From Seohaeicola saemankumensis (GTDB taxonomy: Bacteria; Pseudomonadota; Alphaproteobacteria; Rhodobacterales; Rhodobacteraceae): a stretch of DNA of 64,000 nt. Below are positions 8,491 through 17,172 of the stretch, in pieces. The stretch spans positions 124,001 through 188,000 of the forward strand of contig NZ_JAIUZI010000001.1 in assembly GCF_020171285.1 (NCBI RefSeq), given 5' to 3'. The translations under genes and the position numbers were made by a program. Below the pieces are notes generated by a model. It did no database searches, was not told the origin of the DNA, and saw only the letters and a program-made list of their open reading frames with translations. Each line of letters starts with the position of its first letter. Position 1 is the first letter of the stretch.

Positions 8491-9157
8491 GTGCTGGACT
8501 GGGTTACCTCGTTTTCCGCGGGGGAGGAAGACAGTCCCCAGCCGCGATACCAGTCCAGTTCGTGGTCGGCGGGTGGCGCCTCGGCCCAGAGGTCCGTGAT
8601 CATCTTGAGATGTTCGAGGCCTTCCTGGCCCAGCGTATCTGCCGTGGCCGGGATGATTCCGTCGAACTCGCCGTATCCTGCATCTGCAACGGCATCCAGA
8701 ATGCGCTCTGCCAGTGCCTTGCCGTCCACGGTGATCGCAGGCGCGATCTGCGCGATGATCTCCACCGCTTCGCGCATCACATCGCCGATCGCACCGTTGC
8801 TATCATCGGTGCGTTCATGAATCGACGGGGCCAGCAGGAGCAACGACCAGAGCAGGTCGAAGGCTTCATCAGGATCCTGCGGGGCGATCTGGTTTTCGAT
8901 CATCTGCAACAGACCATCGAGGTCCTTGACCAGCGCCTTTTGTTTACGCCAATCGACGAAGCTTGTCGCCCGCCGCAGCGACGCGAACCGTTTGCGCAAG
9001 TCCGAGGCCACCTGTTTCGGGCCCTCGGCGGCACTCAGCTCCATCCGGGCGCGCCGCTGGAGCGTGGCGCTGCCCTGCACCAGGTCCATGACCAGGTCCG
9101 CGAGCTTTTCCGCCCCCAGCTTTTGCAGGTTGGTCTTGTTCAGGTCTTTCTGGACAT
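8490..9157 (-). pseudogene. DUF6880-like gene, frameshifted at the 5' end and fused to IS66
   Basis: The minus strand encodes a DUF6880-type protein (NKTNLQKLGAEKLADLVMDL, RATSFVDW, HERTDDSNGAIGDV, LWAEAPP), about 215 residues before the frame enters IS66 TnpC sequence near 8490. The family-like start MSRKT at 9157 meets TGA after five codons. Inserting one base there would restore MSRKT-x-NKTNL, so a single-base deletion broke the start. The longest remaining frame from an ATG begins at 9089 and makes a 366-residue DUF6880/TnpC chimera. DUF6880 has no established function. The gene is probably inactive, though the chimera could still be translated. Confidence 0.65.
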
Positions 9158-9277
9158 TGGTCGGGCACCGGACTTCTCATTGCTCACATTGACAATGCTT
9201 TGCCGGCACGCCGGCCGCAACCGCGCATGACGTTGCGGGGCACTGGCGCCGGTATGTCAGGACGATAGACTGTCCCC

Positions 9278-9421
9278 ATGCGAGTTCAGCTTACCCCGGA
9301 CAAGATCGAGGATTTGCGCAAGAGCCTTGAGCAGGTCTATGCGCGGCCGTTTGATGAGGAGGAAACGCTGGAGATCGCCGAACGGATGTACGCGCTCTAC
9401 GAGGAGCTCAAGGCGCTGTAG
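9278..9421 (+). CDS. Small acidic conserved-type protein, 47 residues
   Basis: The frame runs from ATG to TAG and encodes MRVQLTPDKIEDL... ending YALYEELKAL. It is charged and helical throughout, with no signal peptide. It lies tail to tail with the serine recombinase gene, nine bases apart. Codon use and composition look like real coding sequence, and similar short ORFs accompany such recombinases on alphaproteobacterial islands, from memory. The function is unknown; a small helical partner or DNA-mimic-like protein is possible but unsupported. Confidence 0.5.
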   Translation: MRVQLTPDKIEDLRKSLEQVYARPFDEEETLEIAERMYALYEELKAL

Positions 9422-9430
9422 CGGGTGGCG

Positions 9431-11056
9431 TCAGGCATCGAGCGCGGTCGGTGCCGCTGGTTCCTTACCATCCAGAAGGAAGGCCATTTCAGCGGACGGG
9501 ATCGCGTCCGGTTTTCGGGACAGTTTCGTGAGCGGCCGCAGGTTTCGGGCGGCTGACGAGGTTCGAACACTGTCGCATTCCCCCCGCAGAATGAGACAAT
9601 CGCGCATCTTGCGCAGGTCTTCGAACGGTTTGGCGGCTTGCAGCAAGGCTCGTCTGTCCCTGATCTGCGGGTTCGAACACAGGATTTTCAGGACCCGCGC
9701 GCGCATTGCATTGTCTCCCTCTTCGAACAGGGATCTGGCTCTGTTGCTGAACTTTGCGAGCAATTCCAGCGGTTCGAACTTTCCACGTGCCACCGCTGCC
9801 GAGCGAGCTCTTTCGCGGGCGGCATCCCGCTCGAGCTGCAATTCCTGACGCTTGGCCTCGAACTCGGCATCCGTAATCCGGTCGTCCAGCCGCAGGTCCA
9901 TCAGGTTGGCCAGCTGCCGCTCCGCCCGGGCGACCGCCGCTTCGCTCTGCCGAATGCGGTCCGCCTGTCGTTCAGCATCCCGGTCCGGCAGGTCTCGGAA
10001 GGCCGCGACGATTTCGTCCGCAATCCTCTGCGGGACATGCAGGCTGTCGAGGAACCTGTCGATCTGCTCGGCCAATTGCCGCTCCTCGATGGAAGGCTGG
10101 CTGCAGCGCGGCGAGGTATGGACCCGGGTACAGTGATAATAGGTGTAGATGCGCCCGCTGGGCTTGCGTTTGCGCTCTGCGGTGATTGCCCGGCCGCAGG
10201 CCCCGCAGGTGAACATCTTGGCATAGGCAAAGCAGCGCCGGGCCGGCCGGGATTGCGGACTCAGTCCAAGAAGTACTTGGGCCTGTTCGAACTCGGCTTT
10301 GGTGACGACAGGCTTGTGCGCACCGGGAAAGAGCTCCCCGTTCCAACGGACATAGCCAGCATAGATCGGATTGGTGAAGAGCCTGTAAACCTGAGAGCGG
10401 GACAGGGGCTTGCCGCCCATCGTCTTGTGGATCGGTGTGACATATCCCCATTGATCCCGCGCGATCCGATGAATCTCGGCTACAGAGTATTGGCCCGACA
10501 AGAGCAGATCGAACATGTCGCGCACGGCCTTGAAGTGATCGGGGTCGGGCAATATCCGTTGCGTCTCCCGGCAATTGCGATACCCCAGCGCCGCCCGGTT
10601 CGGCATCCAGCCATTGCGGACCTTGGCGCGCTGGCCACGTTTGACGTTCTCGCTCAAGCTGTCGACGTAGTATTTCGAATAGCCGAAGATGATGTTCAGC
10701 ATGAACTTGCCCTGGCTGCTGTTCTCGAAGCTGTAGGTGCAGAACTTCAGGTCCCGCAGCCGGCCCCGATCGAGGGCATAGATGATCCGGCCGCCATCCA
10801 TGGAATTGCGGGCCAGACGGTCGGGGTGCCAGGCGATGATGCCCTGGGCTTCTCCGGCCTCGATCCGGTCCAGCATGGCGTTGAACTGCGGCCGGCCCGG
10901 CGCCTTGGCGCTGTAGGCTTCGATAAAGGTGCCGACGATCTCGATGTCGGGGTCCTGTGTGACGAGGCGCTCGACTTCCGCCTTCTGGCTCTCGAGCGAG
11001 AGCACCTGCCGGTCCTCCGCTTCCTGGGATTTCCGGCAGTAGATAAAGTATTTCAT
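9431..11056 (-). CDS. Large serine recombinase
   Basis: 541 residues. An N-terminal resolvase/invertase domain (residues 1-150) carries the nucleophile Ser10 in YCRKS and the arginine motif DRLARNS. A recombinase domain follows, then a zinc ribbon with CGACGRA and a later paired His/Cys (YHCT...RCSQPS), and a long coiled coil (residues about 370-450). This is the phiC31/transposon type that integrates and excises elements at short attachment sites. The full domain set is present, so it is probably active. It lies 12 bases downstream of the TraG-like ATPase on the same strand, a likely two-gene unit and the probable mobilising enzyme of this island. Confidence 0.9.
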   Translation of the reverse strand: MKYFIYCRKSQEAEDRQVLSLESQKAEVERLVTQDPDIEIVGTFIEAYSAKAPGRPQFNAMLDRIEAGEAQGIIAWHPDRLARNSMDGGRIIYALDRGRLRDLKFCTYSFENSSQGKFMLNIIFGYSKYYVDSLSENVKRGQRAKVRNGWMPNRAALGYRNCRETQRILPDPDHFKAVRDMFDLLLSGQYSVAEIHRIARDQWGYVTPIHKTMGGKPLSRSQVYRLFTNPIYAGYVRWNGELFPGAHKPVVTKAEFEQAQVLLGLSPQSRPARRCFAYAKMFTCGACGRAITAERKRKPSGRIYTYYHCTRVHTSPRCSQPSIEERQLAEQIDRFLDSLHVPQRIADEIVAAFRDLPDRDAERQADRIRQSEAAVARAERQLANLMDLRLDDRITDAEFEAKRQELQLERDAARERARSAAVARGKFEPLELLAKFSNRARSLFEEGDNAMRARVLKILCSNPQIRDRRALLQAAKPFEDLRKMRDCLILRGECDSVRTSSAARNLRPLTKLSRKPDAIPSAEMAFLLDGKEPAAPTALDA

Positions 11057-11068
11057 AAGACTTGGGTG

Positions 11069-12223
11069 TTAATCGTTCGTTGGCGGTGGTGGCATGTCGG
11101 CCGAGAAGGCGCGGGTTTGGGTGCCATCCACCATCAGGCGCACGAGGGTTTGGTAATTGGGTAGCCCGATCAGCTGCTCGGGTGTCACGTCGCCCAGTTG
11201 CTGGACGATGAGGCCGGCGTCGAGCGGGCCGGTGCGATAGGCGACAAGACTGCCGACATTGCCCATGATGCCGGCAAAGAGCGCGTCGGAGCTCTGTCGG
11301 CAATGCTGCTGCGCCAGCGTGAGCGACAGCCCGTATTTGCGGGTCTCCGACAGAGTCTCGGCCAGCGCGTCTGAGGTGAAGTTATGGAACTCGTCCACAT
11401 AGAGCATGAAGGGGCGCCGGGCGCTGGTCCTGTCCCGCGTAAACGCCGCATGGGTCAAAGAGGACACCACCAGCCCGCCCAGCAGGTTGGCGATGTCCGA
11501 GCCGAGCCGGCCCTTGGCCAGGTTGACGATCAGGATGCCGCCGTCGTCCATCAGCGCCCGGAACCGCAGCGGTTCTGCCGGCTCGCACAGCGCCTGCCGC
11601 ACCACCGGATGGCTCAGGAACGTGCCGAGCTTGTTGGCGATCGGCACGACGCCGTCGGCGGCGGTCTTGTAGTTCATACCGGGAAACTCTTCGGTCCAGA
11701 ACTGCAGCAGTTGTGGATCGGTGATGCGGGAGATCACGTCCTTGCGGAACGCCCGGTTCAGGAACAGCCGCATGATGTCGCGAAGATCGGTTGCAGGCTG
11801 ATCCAGCAGCGCCAGCACCGCATGACGCAACAGGTGCTCCATGCGCACGCCCCAGGCATCGGCCCATTGGTGGCGCAGCGTGGCGATAAGGCCTGAGGTC
11901 ACCAGAGGGCGCAAGGCCGGCGAGGTCCGCGTCAGCGGGTTGTATCCCAGCGGGCAGTCCCGGTCGTAGGGACGCCAGACCAGCGCGCGGTCGCCGACCC
12001 GGGCCGCAAGCTCTTCGGCCAGATCGCCATGCGGATCGATCAGGCAGAAGCCGGTGCCTTGTACGGCATCCTGCAAGGCCATATTCAACAGCAGGGTCGA
12101 CTTGCCGGCTCCGGTCTGTCCGATGATGTAGAGATGCTGCATCCGGTCGGCCTGACGGATGCCGAACGTCCGGCTGCCATACCGGCTCCAGGCGTTTCCA
12201 AGTGTTGTAACGACAGCGACCAT
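11069..12223 (-). CDS. TraG/VirD4- or HerA-like ATPase
   Basis: 384 residues with a P-loop at residues 35-42 (GQTGAGKS), CLIDPHGDL after strand 2, the Walker B-like FMLYVDEFHNF, and LSLTLAQQH as sensor. This is the architecture of type IV coupling proteins and HerA-type DNA-pumping ATPases. It has no N-terminal membrane helices, unlike classical VirD4, so it resembles the soluble ATPases found on integrative elements. With the recombinase it suggests a mobilisable element that uses conjugation machinery supplied elsewhere, as no relaxase or mating-pair genes are present here. Transcription diverges from the DUF3768 gene. Confidence 0.8.
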   Translation of the reverse strand: MVAVVTTLGNAWSRYGSRTFGIRQADRMQHLYIIGQTGAGKSTLLLNMALQDAVQGTGFCLIDPHGDLAEELAARVGDRALVWRPYDRDCPLGYNPLTRTSPALRPLVTSGLIATLRHQWADAWGVRMEHLLRHAVLALLDQPATDLRDIMRLFLNRAFRKDVISRITDPQLLQFWTEEFPGMNYKTAADGVVPIANKLGTFLSHPVVRQALCEPAEPLRFRALMDDGGILIVNLAKGRLGSDIANLLGGLVVSSLTHAAFTRDRTSARRPFMLYVDEFHNFTSDALAETLSETRKYGLSLTLAQQHCRQSSDALFAGIMGNVGSLVAYRTGPLDAGLIVQQLGDVTPEQLIGLPNYQTLVRLMVDGTQTRAFSADMPPPPTND

Positions 12224-12358
12224 CGCAACATTGTCCTTCAGACCTCCCAGTCACGATAGGGACGCGACCAGTACCGTCCTGGCCATGAGGGGCAGTAGCC
12301 AATTCCACCGTTTCCGGCAGACTGATGCCAGACCAGTTCCTTCCCGCTGTCACGCTCG

Positions 12359-12409
12359 TCCTTCGGCGGGTGCGCCCGAAATCGGTTCGGGCGGCCACCC
12401 AGCGAAGGA
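12359..12409 (+). promoter_or_regulatory. Long hairpin overlapping the DUF3768 ribosome-binding site
   Basis: Left arm TCCTTCG-GC-GGGTG-CGCCCGAA and right arm TTCGGGCG-GC-CACCC-AG-CGAAGGA pair over 20 base pairs with small bulges and a five-base loop. The right arm contains the GAAGGA that begins the ribosome-binding site of the gene starting at 12419. Folding would hide part of that site. It could be a translational switch or the operator of a DNA-binding protein; sequence alone does not separate these. Confidence 0.55.
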
Positions 12410-12418
12410 AGAGATGAG

Positions 12419-12943
12419 ATGACGACACAAGACTTGAGCGGCCTTGTCGGCGCCTACCCGGTCTGCGGGGCCTGCAAGGCCACGGCCGTCCTGCGCGATG
12501 CCTGGGCAATCTGGAACCGGATGACCGGCTCCTGGGAACTGCAGGCGATCTTCAATGAGGCCCACTGCGAAGCCTGCGGCGGCGACACGCGGCTGGCTTG
12601 GGAGGTGGACGAGGCCTACCGCACCAAACGCATCCGCCGCCTCAACGACGCGTTCCGCCGTGGCGATGTCCAGCACGGAACCGTCGTGATAACTGAAGGC
12701 ATCCGCGCCCTTGGCGAAGATGCACCGCCCCGAGTCATGGCCACCATCGCCGCGTTCGACAGCTTCTCCGAAGCTAACGACCCGCGCGGCGAGCATGACT
12801 TCGGGGCGTTCGATTGCCAGGACGAAAGGATATTCTGGAAAATCGACTATTTCGACCGGGAGCTCAAATACCACTCGCCCGACGCCGCCAACCCAGAGAT
12901 CACTTGCAGGGTGCTGACGGTGATGCTGGCAAGCGAGTATTGA
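12419..12943 (+). CDS. DUF3768 domain protein with N-terminal zinc ribbon
   Basis: 174 residues. The N-terminus has two CxxC pairs (Cys16/Cys19 and Cys50/Cys53), spaced as in a zinc ribbon. The rest matches DUF3768 (IRRLNDAFRR, DSFSEANDPRGEHDFG, IFWKIDYFD), a family seen mainly on alphaproteobacterial plasmids and integrative elements. The start follows GAAGGAAGAG. It is divergent from the ATPase gene and followed by a terminator, so it is a single-gene unit. Its function is not known; the acidic DUF3768 core and element-borne distribution fit a host-interaction or anti-restriction role, which is only inference. Confidence 0.8.
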   Translation: MTTQDLSGLVGAYPVCGACKATAVLRDAWAIWNRMTGSWELQAIFNEAHCEACGGDTRLAWEVDEAYRTKRIRRLNDAFRRGDVQHGTVVITEGIRALGEDAPPRVMATIAAFDSFSEANDPRGEHDFGAFDCQDERIFWKIDYFDRELKYHSPDAANPEITCRVLTVMLASEY

Positions 12944-12987
12944 GCGAGAGCCACGATAGCCGTTTCCGAAGATCGCGAATGCAAACC

Positions 12988-13018
12988 ACACCCGTCTCTT
13001 GATCGAGGCGGGTGTTTT
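12988..13018 (+). terminator. Rho-independent terminator after the DUF3768 gene
   Basis: ACACCCGTCTC and GAGGCGGGTGT form an 11-pair stem with one G-T pair and a six-base loop, ending in TTTT. It lies 45 bases after the stop codon. Confidence 0.8.
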
Positions 13019-13255
13019 CCTCGACGGTCATCGGACGCCACAGAAGTTTCCACCTCGCTGTCGGAGTCTAACCCGAAACCAGCTTTTGCGCGAATCTGGA
13101 GCCGGTTCTCGACCTGAAAGCACGGTTTTGAGAGCATTGGCGGTGTCCAACGCAGAACATCTCGGTCCATGGAAACGCAGTTGATCAAAGAGACTAAAAA
13201 GAGACTGACGTTGCTTCTTGAGCAGGTCTATTTCGGATAAGTCATTGAAAAAATT

Positions 13256-13329
13256 TGGAGGCGAGTACCGGAATCGAACCGGTGTACACGGATTTGCAAT
13301 CCGCTGCGTCACCACTCCGCCAACTCGCC
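13256..13329 (-). tRNA. tRNA-Cys (GCA)
   Basis: The minus strand folds into a 74-base cloverleaf. The acceptor stem is GGCGAGT/ACTCGCC with discriminator T and an encoded CCA. The anticodon loop is ATTGCAAAT with anticodon GCA, and the T arm contains GGTTCGATTCC. The 3' end faces the accessory island, a common arrangement for integration sites. However, no copy of its 3' end was found at the other island border, and serine recombinases do not usually target tRNA genes. Confidence 0.95.
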
Positions 13330-13853
13330 TCTGTGGTGTGAAATCGCCGGCCAACGGTGATTTCCGAGACGGACGGAGAATGGAGGTGACTCAAGAATTT
13401 GTAGGTTCTAGATCCGGTCCCGATCCCGTCCAACCGCTCTTATTTACGTTTTTGAAGAGCTTGTCCAGCCCGCATTCTCTGAGGTGCGGGATCGCGATAT
13501 CAGGCGGTTCGCGCGCGGAGCGCGACAGGCGATGTGGACGGGCTTTTGGGCTTTTCCGGTGTCTCGTGGCGTCTGCCTGATGGCGCGAATGGCATTGGAG
13601 GCCATGAGATGTCATCGGGAGCAGTCGAAAAGCCACTGGCTGAGCATCCGCCGGTCATCGGCTCTTGCCGGGCCGACGGGTCTCGTGTCGTTTTGATCCT
13701 GCTGGCGCCGGTTACGGGATGATTTCGGTTGCCATTGTCGTTTGGCCGCACCCGGGCGGCGGCCGTGCGGCGTCATTTCGCGCCGAGCCTTGTTGCCGGG
13801 GGGGCGGGGATGTGGCAAAAGCCAACAGACCAACCGAAAGAACGAGTTGAAAC
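13330..13853. other. Intergenic region with no supported gene
   Basis: Between tRNA-Cys and pcm, short open frames occur on both strands but none has a convincing ribosome-binding site, domain or codon pattern. The right end (about 13730-13853) should hold the pcm promoter and the tRNA promoter lies near the left end. No hairpin or repeat stands out. Confidence 0.5.
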
Positions 13854-14507
13854 ATGACAGACTTTGCTGCCCGGCGCCGTATGATGGTCGACACCCAGAT
13901 TCGGCCGTCTGACGTGACGAAATACCCGATTATCGACGCCCTGCTGAGCATTCCGCGCGAACTGTTTGCGCCTGATGCCCAGAAGGATGCCGCCTATGCG
14001 GGCAAGGACCTGGATCTGGGGGGCGGGCGCGTCATGCTGGATCCGCGTACCCTTGCCAAGATCCTCGACGCGCTGGATGTCTCGGGCGATGAGCTGGTGC
14101 TGGATGTCGGTTGTGGATACGGCTATTCCTCGGCCGTGGTGGCACGGTTCGCCGAGGCGGTTGTCGCCCTTGAAGACGATGAGAAGATGGCGGGCGACTC
14201 GGTTGCATTGCTGTCCGAGGTCGGCGCAGACAACGTCATTTCGCACACCGGATCGCTTGTTGACGGCGCAGCGGAGCACGGACCCTATGATGTCATTCTG
14301 GTGCAGGGTGGCGTGGGCGAGCTGCCGGATTCGCTGTTGGACCAGCTGAAGGATGGCGGGCGGATCGCCTGCATCTTTATGGATGGCGACCTGGGTGAGG
14401 TCCGCATTGGGTACAAATCAGGGTCGACGGTTTCCTGGCGCTTTGAATTCAACGCGGGTGCGCCGGTCATCCCGGGGTTCGAAAAGCGGCAGGTTTTTGC
14501 CCTTTGA
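13854..14507 (+). CDS. pcm: Protein-L-isoaspartate O-methyltransferase
   Basis: 217 residues. The start is ATGACAGACTTT after AAAGAACGAG. The N-terminal MVDTQIRPSDV and IPRELFAP motifs are characteristic of the alphaproteobacterial PCMT family. The SAM site is LVLDVGCGYG at residues 81-90. The enzyme methylates isoaspartyl residues so that damaged proteins can be repaired, in the cytoplasm. The gene precedes tolC, an arrangement I remember as conserved in Rhodobacterales and related orders. Confidence 0.9.
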   Translation: MTDFAARRRMMVDTQIRPSDVTKYPIIDALLSIPRELFAPDAQKDAAYAGKDLDLGGGRVMLDPRTLAKILDALDVSGDELVLDVGCGYGYSSAVVARFAEAVVALEDDEKMAGDSVALLSEVGADNVISHTGSLVDGAAEHGPYDVILVQGGVGELPDSLLDQLKDGGRIACIFMDGDLGEVRIGYKSGSTVSWRFEFNAGAPVIPGFEKRQVFAL

Positions 14508-14559
14508 CCTTGGCATTCCGCCCCCTGTCAGAGATACTGCCGAGCAGAGCAGATGAAAT

Positions 14560-14581
14560 GCGCTGACGGCTAAATCAGCGC
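14560..14581 (+). promoter_or_regulatory. Hairpin immediately before the tolC ribosome-binding site
   Basis: GCGCTGA and TCAGCGC form a perfect seven-pair stem with an eight-base loop, directly adjoining the GGCGGAG ribosome-binding site of tolC. It lacks a T tract. It may be an operator or an RNA stem affecting translation or stability. Confidence 0.35.
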
Positions 14582-14596
14582 GGCGGAGTGATCGCG

Positions 14597-16027
14597 ATGC
14601 ACAGGGCAGTATCTTCAGGACTGAAATCTTTGTTGAGGCCGGCCGGTCTGGCGGTCGGTGTTTGTTTGGCCTTGGGCACGGTCGGATCCCGCGAGGCGAG
14701 CGCCGACAACATCGCCGACGCGATGATCGGGGCTTACAACACCAGCGGACTGTTGGAACAGAACCGAGCCCTGCTGAGGGCTGCGGACGAAGATGCCGCC
14801 ATCGCATTGTCAGCGCTGCGCCCGGTCATCGACTGGACGATCCGGCTGCAGGGCGTGAACAACGAATCCCGTGGCATTTTCATCAACCAGACGAAGACGT
14901 CGGATGTTTTTACCGGTTTGACCCTTCAGTGGCTGTTGTTCGACGGCGGATCCAGCCGTTTGACGCGGCAGGCCGCACAGGAAAGCGTTCTGGCGACGCG
15001 GCAACGGTTGATCAGCATTGAACAGCAGATCCTGTTCCGCGCGGTCGCGGCCTATCTGAACGTGTTGCTGCGAACCGAAAACGTCGCCTTGGGCGAGAGC
15101 AACGTCGGGTTGCTCGGCGAGGAACTGCGGGCGGCGCAGGATCGCTTCGAGGTGGGCGAAGTCACCCGGACCGACGTGGCGCTGGCGGAATCGCGTCTGG
15201 CCGCGGCCCGCGCCAACCTGTCGGATGCCCGGGGCGAACTGGCCAAGGCCAACTCGGAATACGCGAATGCGGTGGGGCACGCGCCCGGTCGTTTGGCGGG
15301 GCAGCCGCGCCTGCCGCAACGTCCGGCCTCTGTTCAGTCGGCCCGCGATCTGGCCGTGCGCAATCACCCGTCGATTCTCGAGGTTCAGCATCAGGTCACA
15401 TCGACCGAACTGGCGGTTCTGGCGGCCTCCAAGGATCTTGGCCCCAGTGCGTCGCTGCGCGCCGATGTGGGCGTGACCGAGGATCTGGGCTCTTCGTTGT
15501 ATTCCAATTCCTCCTCGGTTTCGCTGAATTTCTCGCAGAACATCTATTCGGGCGGCCGGCTGGCGGCGTTGCTGCGCCGTTCGATGGCGACCCGTGACGC
15601 CGCGCGGGCCAGCCTGCTGACGGTGCAGCGCGACGTTGTGCAGGATGTGCAGGACGCCTACGCCCGGTCGCTGGTGGCCGAGGCCAGCCTGACAGCCAGC
15701 ACCGAGCGGGTGCGGGCCGCCGATGTGGCGTTTCAGGGGATCCGCGAGGAAGCCACGCTGGGCGCGCGGACGACACTGGACGTGCTGACGGCTGAACAGG
15801 AACTCCTGAACGCCCGTATCGCCGAGGTTTCGTCGCGGGTGGAACGGTCGCTGGCCGCTTACGAGTTGCTGGCCACCCAAGGCCTGCTGACGGCCGAGCA
15901 GCTGGGGCTGGCGGTGCAGATCTATGATCCGACGCTGTATTACAACCTGGTGAAGGACGCGCCGGCGCAGGTCTCCAAGCAAAGCAAGGACCTGGACCGT
16001 GTCATGAAAGCACTGGGCAAGAAATGA
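14597..16027 (+). CDS. tolC: TolC-family outer-membrane efflux protein
   Basis: 476 residues from the ATG spaced nine bases from GGCGGAG; a GTG nine bases earlier is possible. A signal peptide ends near SREASA. The mature protein shows the two repeated alpha-hairpin halves of the TolC family, with QAAQESVLATRQRLISIEQQ in the first, beta-strand stretches such as SLNFSQNIYSGG, and FQGIREEATLGARTTLDVLTAEQELLNA in the second (the classical L-D-V-L-x-A-E-x-E signature). It forms the outer-membrane duct for type I secretion and efflux pumps. No pump is adjacent, so it is probably the general housekeeping TolC. Confidence 0.9.
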   Translation: MHRAVSSGLKSLLRPAGLAVGVCLALGTVGSREASADNIADAMIGAYNTSGLLEQNRALLRAADEDAAIALSALRPVIDWTIRLQGVNNESRGIFINQTKTSDVFTGLTLQWLLFDGGSSRLTRQAAQESVLATRQRLISIEQQILFRAVAAYLNVLLRTENVALGESNVGLLGEELRAAQDRFEVGEVTRTDVALAESRLAAARANLSDARGELAKANSEYANAVGHAPGRLAGQPRLPQRPASVQSARDLAVRNHPSILEVQHQVTSTELAVLAASKDLGPSASLRADVGVTEDLGSSLYSNSSSVSLNFSQNIYSGGRLAALLRRSMATRDAARASLLTVQRDVVQDVQDAYARSLVAEASLTASTERVRAADVAFQGIREEATLGARTTLDVLTAEQELLNARIAEVSSRVERSLAAYELLATQGLLTAEQLGLAVQIYDPTLYYNLVKDAPAQVSKQSKDLDRVMKALGKK

Positions 16028-16101
16028 CAATTCTTGCTATCGGTTGTGTGAATCTCTGACGCAGGCTACTCTTGGGCCTGAGGTGAGAGTGGAAACAATA
16101 A

Positions 16102-17172
16102 ATGTCCGACCCCGTTACGAACGTCCAGATTGAAGATGTGCTTTCGTCGATTCGCCGGCTGGTGAGCGAGGAATCGCGGTTGGAAACACGCGCCAAGCCG
16201 GAAGGGACACCGCGTAGCAGCGACCGTTTGGTGCTGACGCCCGCTCTGCGTGTGGCCGACGATCCGGTCGAGGACGCCCAGGTCGAAGAGCCGGTCACTG
16301 ACGATCCCGCACCGGAAGCAGAGGGTGCCGAGCCCGAAACCGCGCCGGTCGAGACGGTGACAGAACCCCTGACCCTGTCTGATCCGATCGAAGTTGTCGA
16401 CGAAGACGCGGGCAACCAGAACAACGAGGCCCCCTGGCAGGATCCGACAGCGACCCTGTTCGAGGCGGCGCAGTCCCCGGTTGTCGAAGACGACGACATT
16501 GAGGACCCGAAAGAAAGCCTGGATGCGGCCGAGGCACCGCCGGTCGAGGCCGGCGACGAAGAGGACGTGGTTGAGATCGAGGAAGCTGACGTCGTTTATG
16601 ACGATGCCGAAGAGATCGAGGCGACGCACAGCGACGACGCGCTGCCCGAATCCGAGGATGCCGGGCCCGAGATCGAAACGGCGGACCTTGCCCAGACGGA
16701 GGCTGTTGCCGAGGACTCCGACGATCAGGTCTGGCAGGATCTGCAAAGCCTGAGCGAGCCGCACACCGACGAAACCATCGCAGCGCCGGAGCAAGTGGAA
16801 ACGCTTTCTCATAGCGCGCGCGCCGAAAGCCTGAGCGCAAAGATCGAAGCGTTGGAAGCGGCAATCGGACAGACCAAGGACCAGTGGGAGCCGGACGGCG
16901 AAGTCGGCGATGATTATGCCGGTACCGTTCATGTGGCCCCGATGGCGTGGCGCGACCACGAGGCCGAAACACAGGCGCAGGCGCGCGGCGACGAGAGCGG
17001 CCTGAGCGATCTGGACGAAGCCGTACTGGACGAGGAAAGCCTGCGGGAGCTGGTTTCTGATATTGTCCGGCAAGAGCTTCAGGGCGCTTTGGGCGAGCGG
17101 ATCACCCGCAATGTCCGCAAGCTGGTTCGGCGCGAGATCCACCGGGCGCTGGCCGCGCAGGAACTGGACTAA
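16102..17172 (+). CDS. Acidic PopZ-like protein
   Basis: 356 residues. An N-terminal helix (residues 8-24, [17 protein letters not shown]) resembles the partner-binding helix of PopZ-type polar hub proteins. A long, very acidic and Pro-rich disordered region follows (about residues 40-270). Near the end are helices [14 protein letters not shown] and [18 protein letters not shown], resembling the PopZ oligomerisation region. The order pcm, tolC, popZ-like recalls the Caulobacter popZ locus as I remember it. PopZ organises the cell pole and tethers chromosome-segregation and signalling proteins. The assignment rests on architecture and context because the overall sequence is diverged. The 3' end overlaps cobQ by four bases, tail to tail. 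Confidence 0.55.
   Translation: MSDPVTNVQIEDVLSSIRRLVSEESRLETRAKPEGTPRSSDRLVLTPALRVADDPVEDAQVEEPVTDDPAPEAEGAEPETAPVETVTEPLTLSDPIEVVDEDAGNQNNEAPWQDPTATLFEAAQSPVVEDDDIEDPKESLDAAEAPPVEAGDEEDVVEIEEADVVYDDAEEIEATHSDDALPESEDAGPEIETADLAQTEAVAEDSDDQVWQDLQSLSEPHTDETIAAPEQVETLSHSARAESLSAKIEALEAAIGQTKDQWEPDGEVGDDYAGTVHVAPMAWRDHEAETQAQARGDESGLSDLDEAVLDEESLRELVSDIVRQELQGALGERITRNVRKLVRREIHRALAAQELD

Noticed and set aside
9189..9194. TTGACA as the -35 box of the 47-residue ORF
   Set aside because: No acceptable -10 sequence lies 16-18 bases further on.
9638..11164. A 508-codon frame antisense to the serine recombinase
   Set aside because: The recombinase has catalytic Ser and zinc ribbon motifs; the antisense frame shows no family features.
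13256..13329. tRNA-Cys as the island attachment site
   Set aside because: No direct repeat of the tRNA 3' end was found at the far border near 7.7 kb, and the island recombinase is of the serine type.
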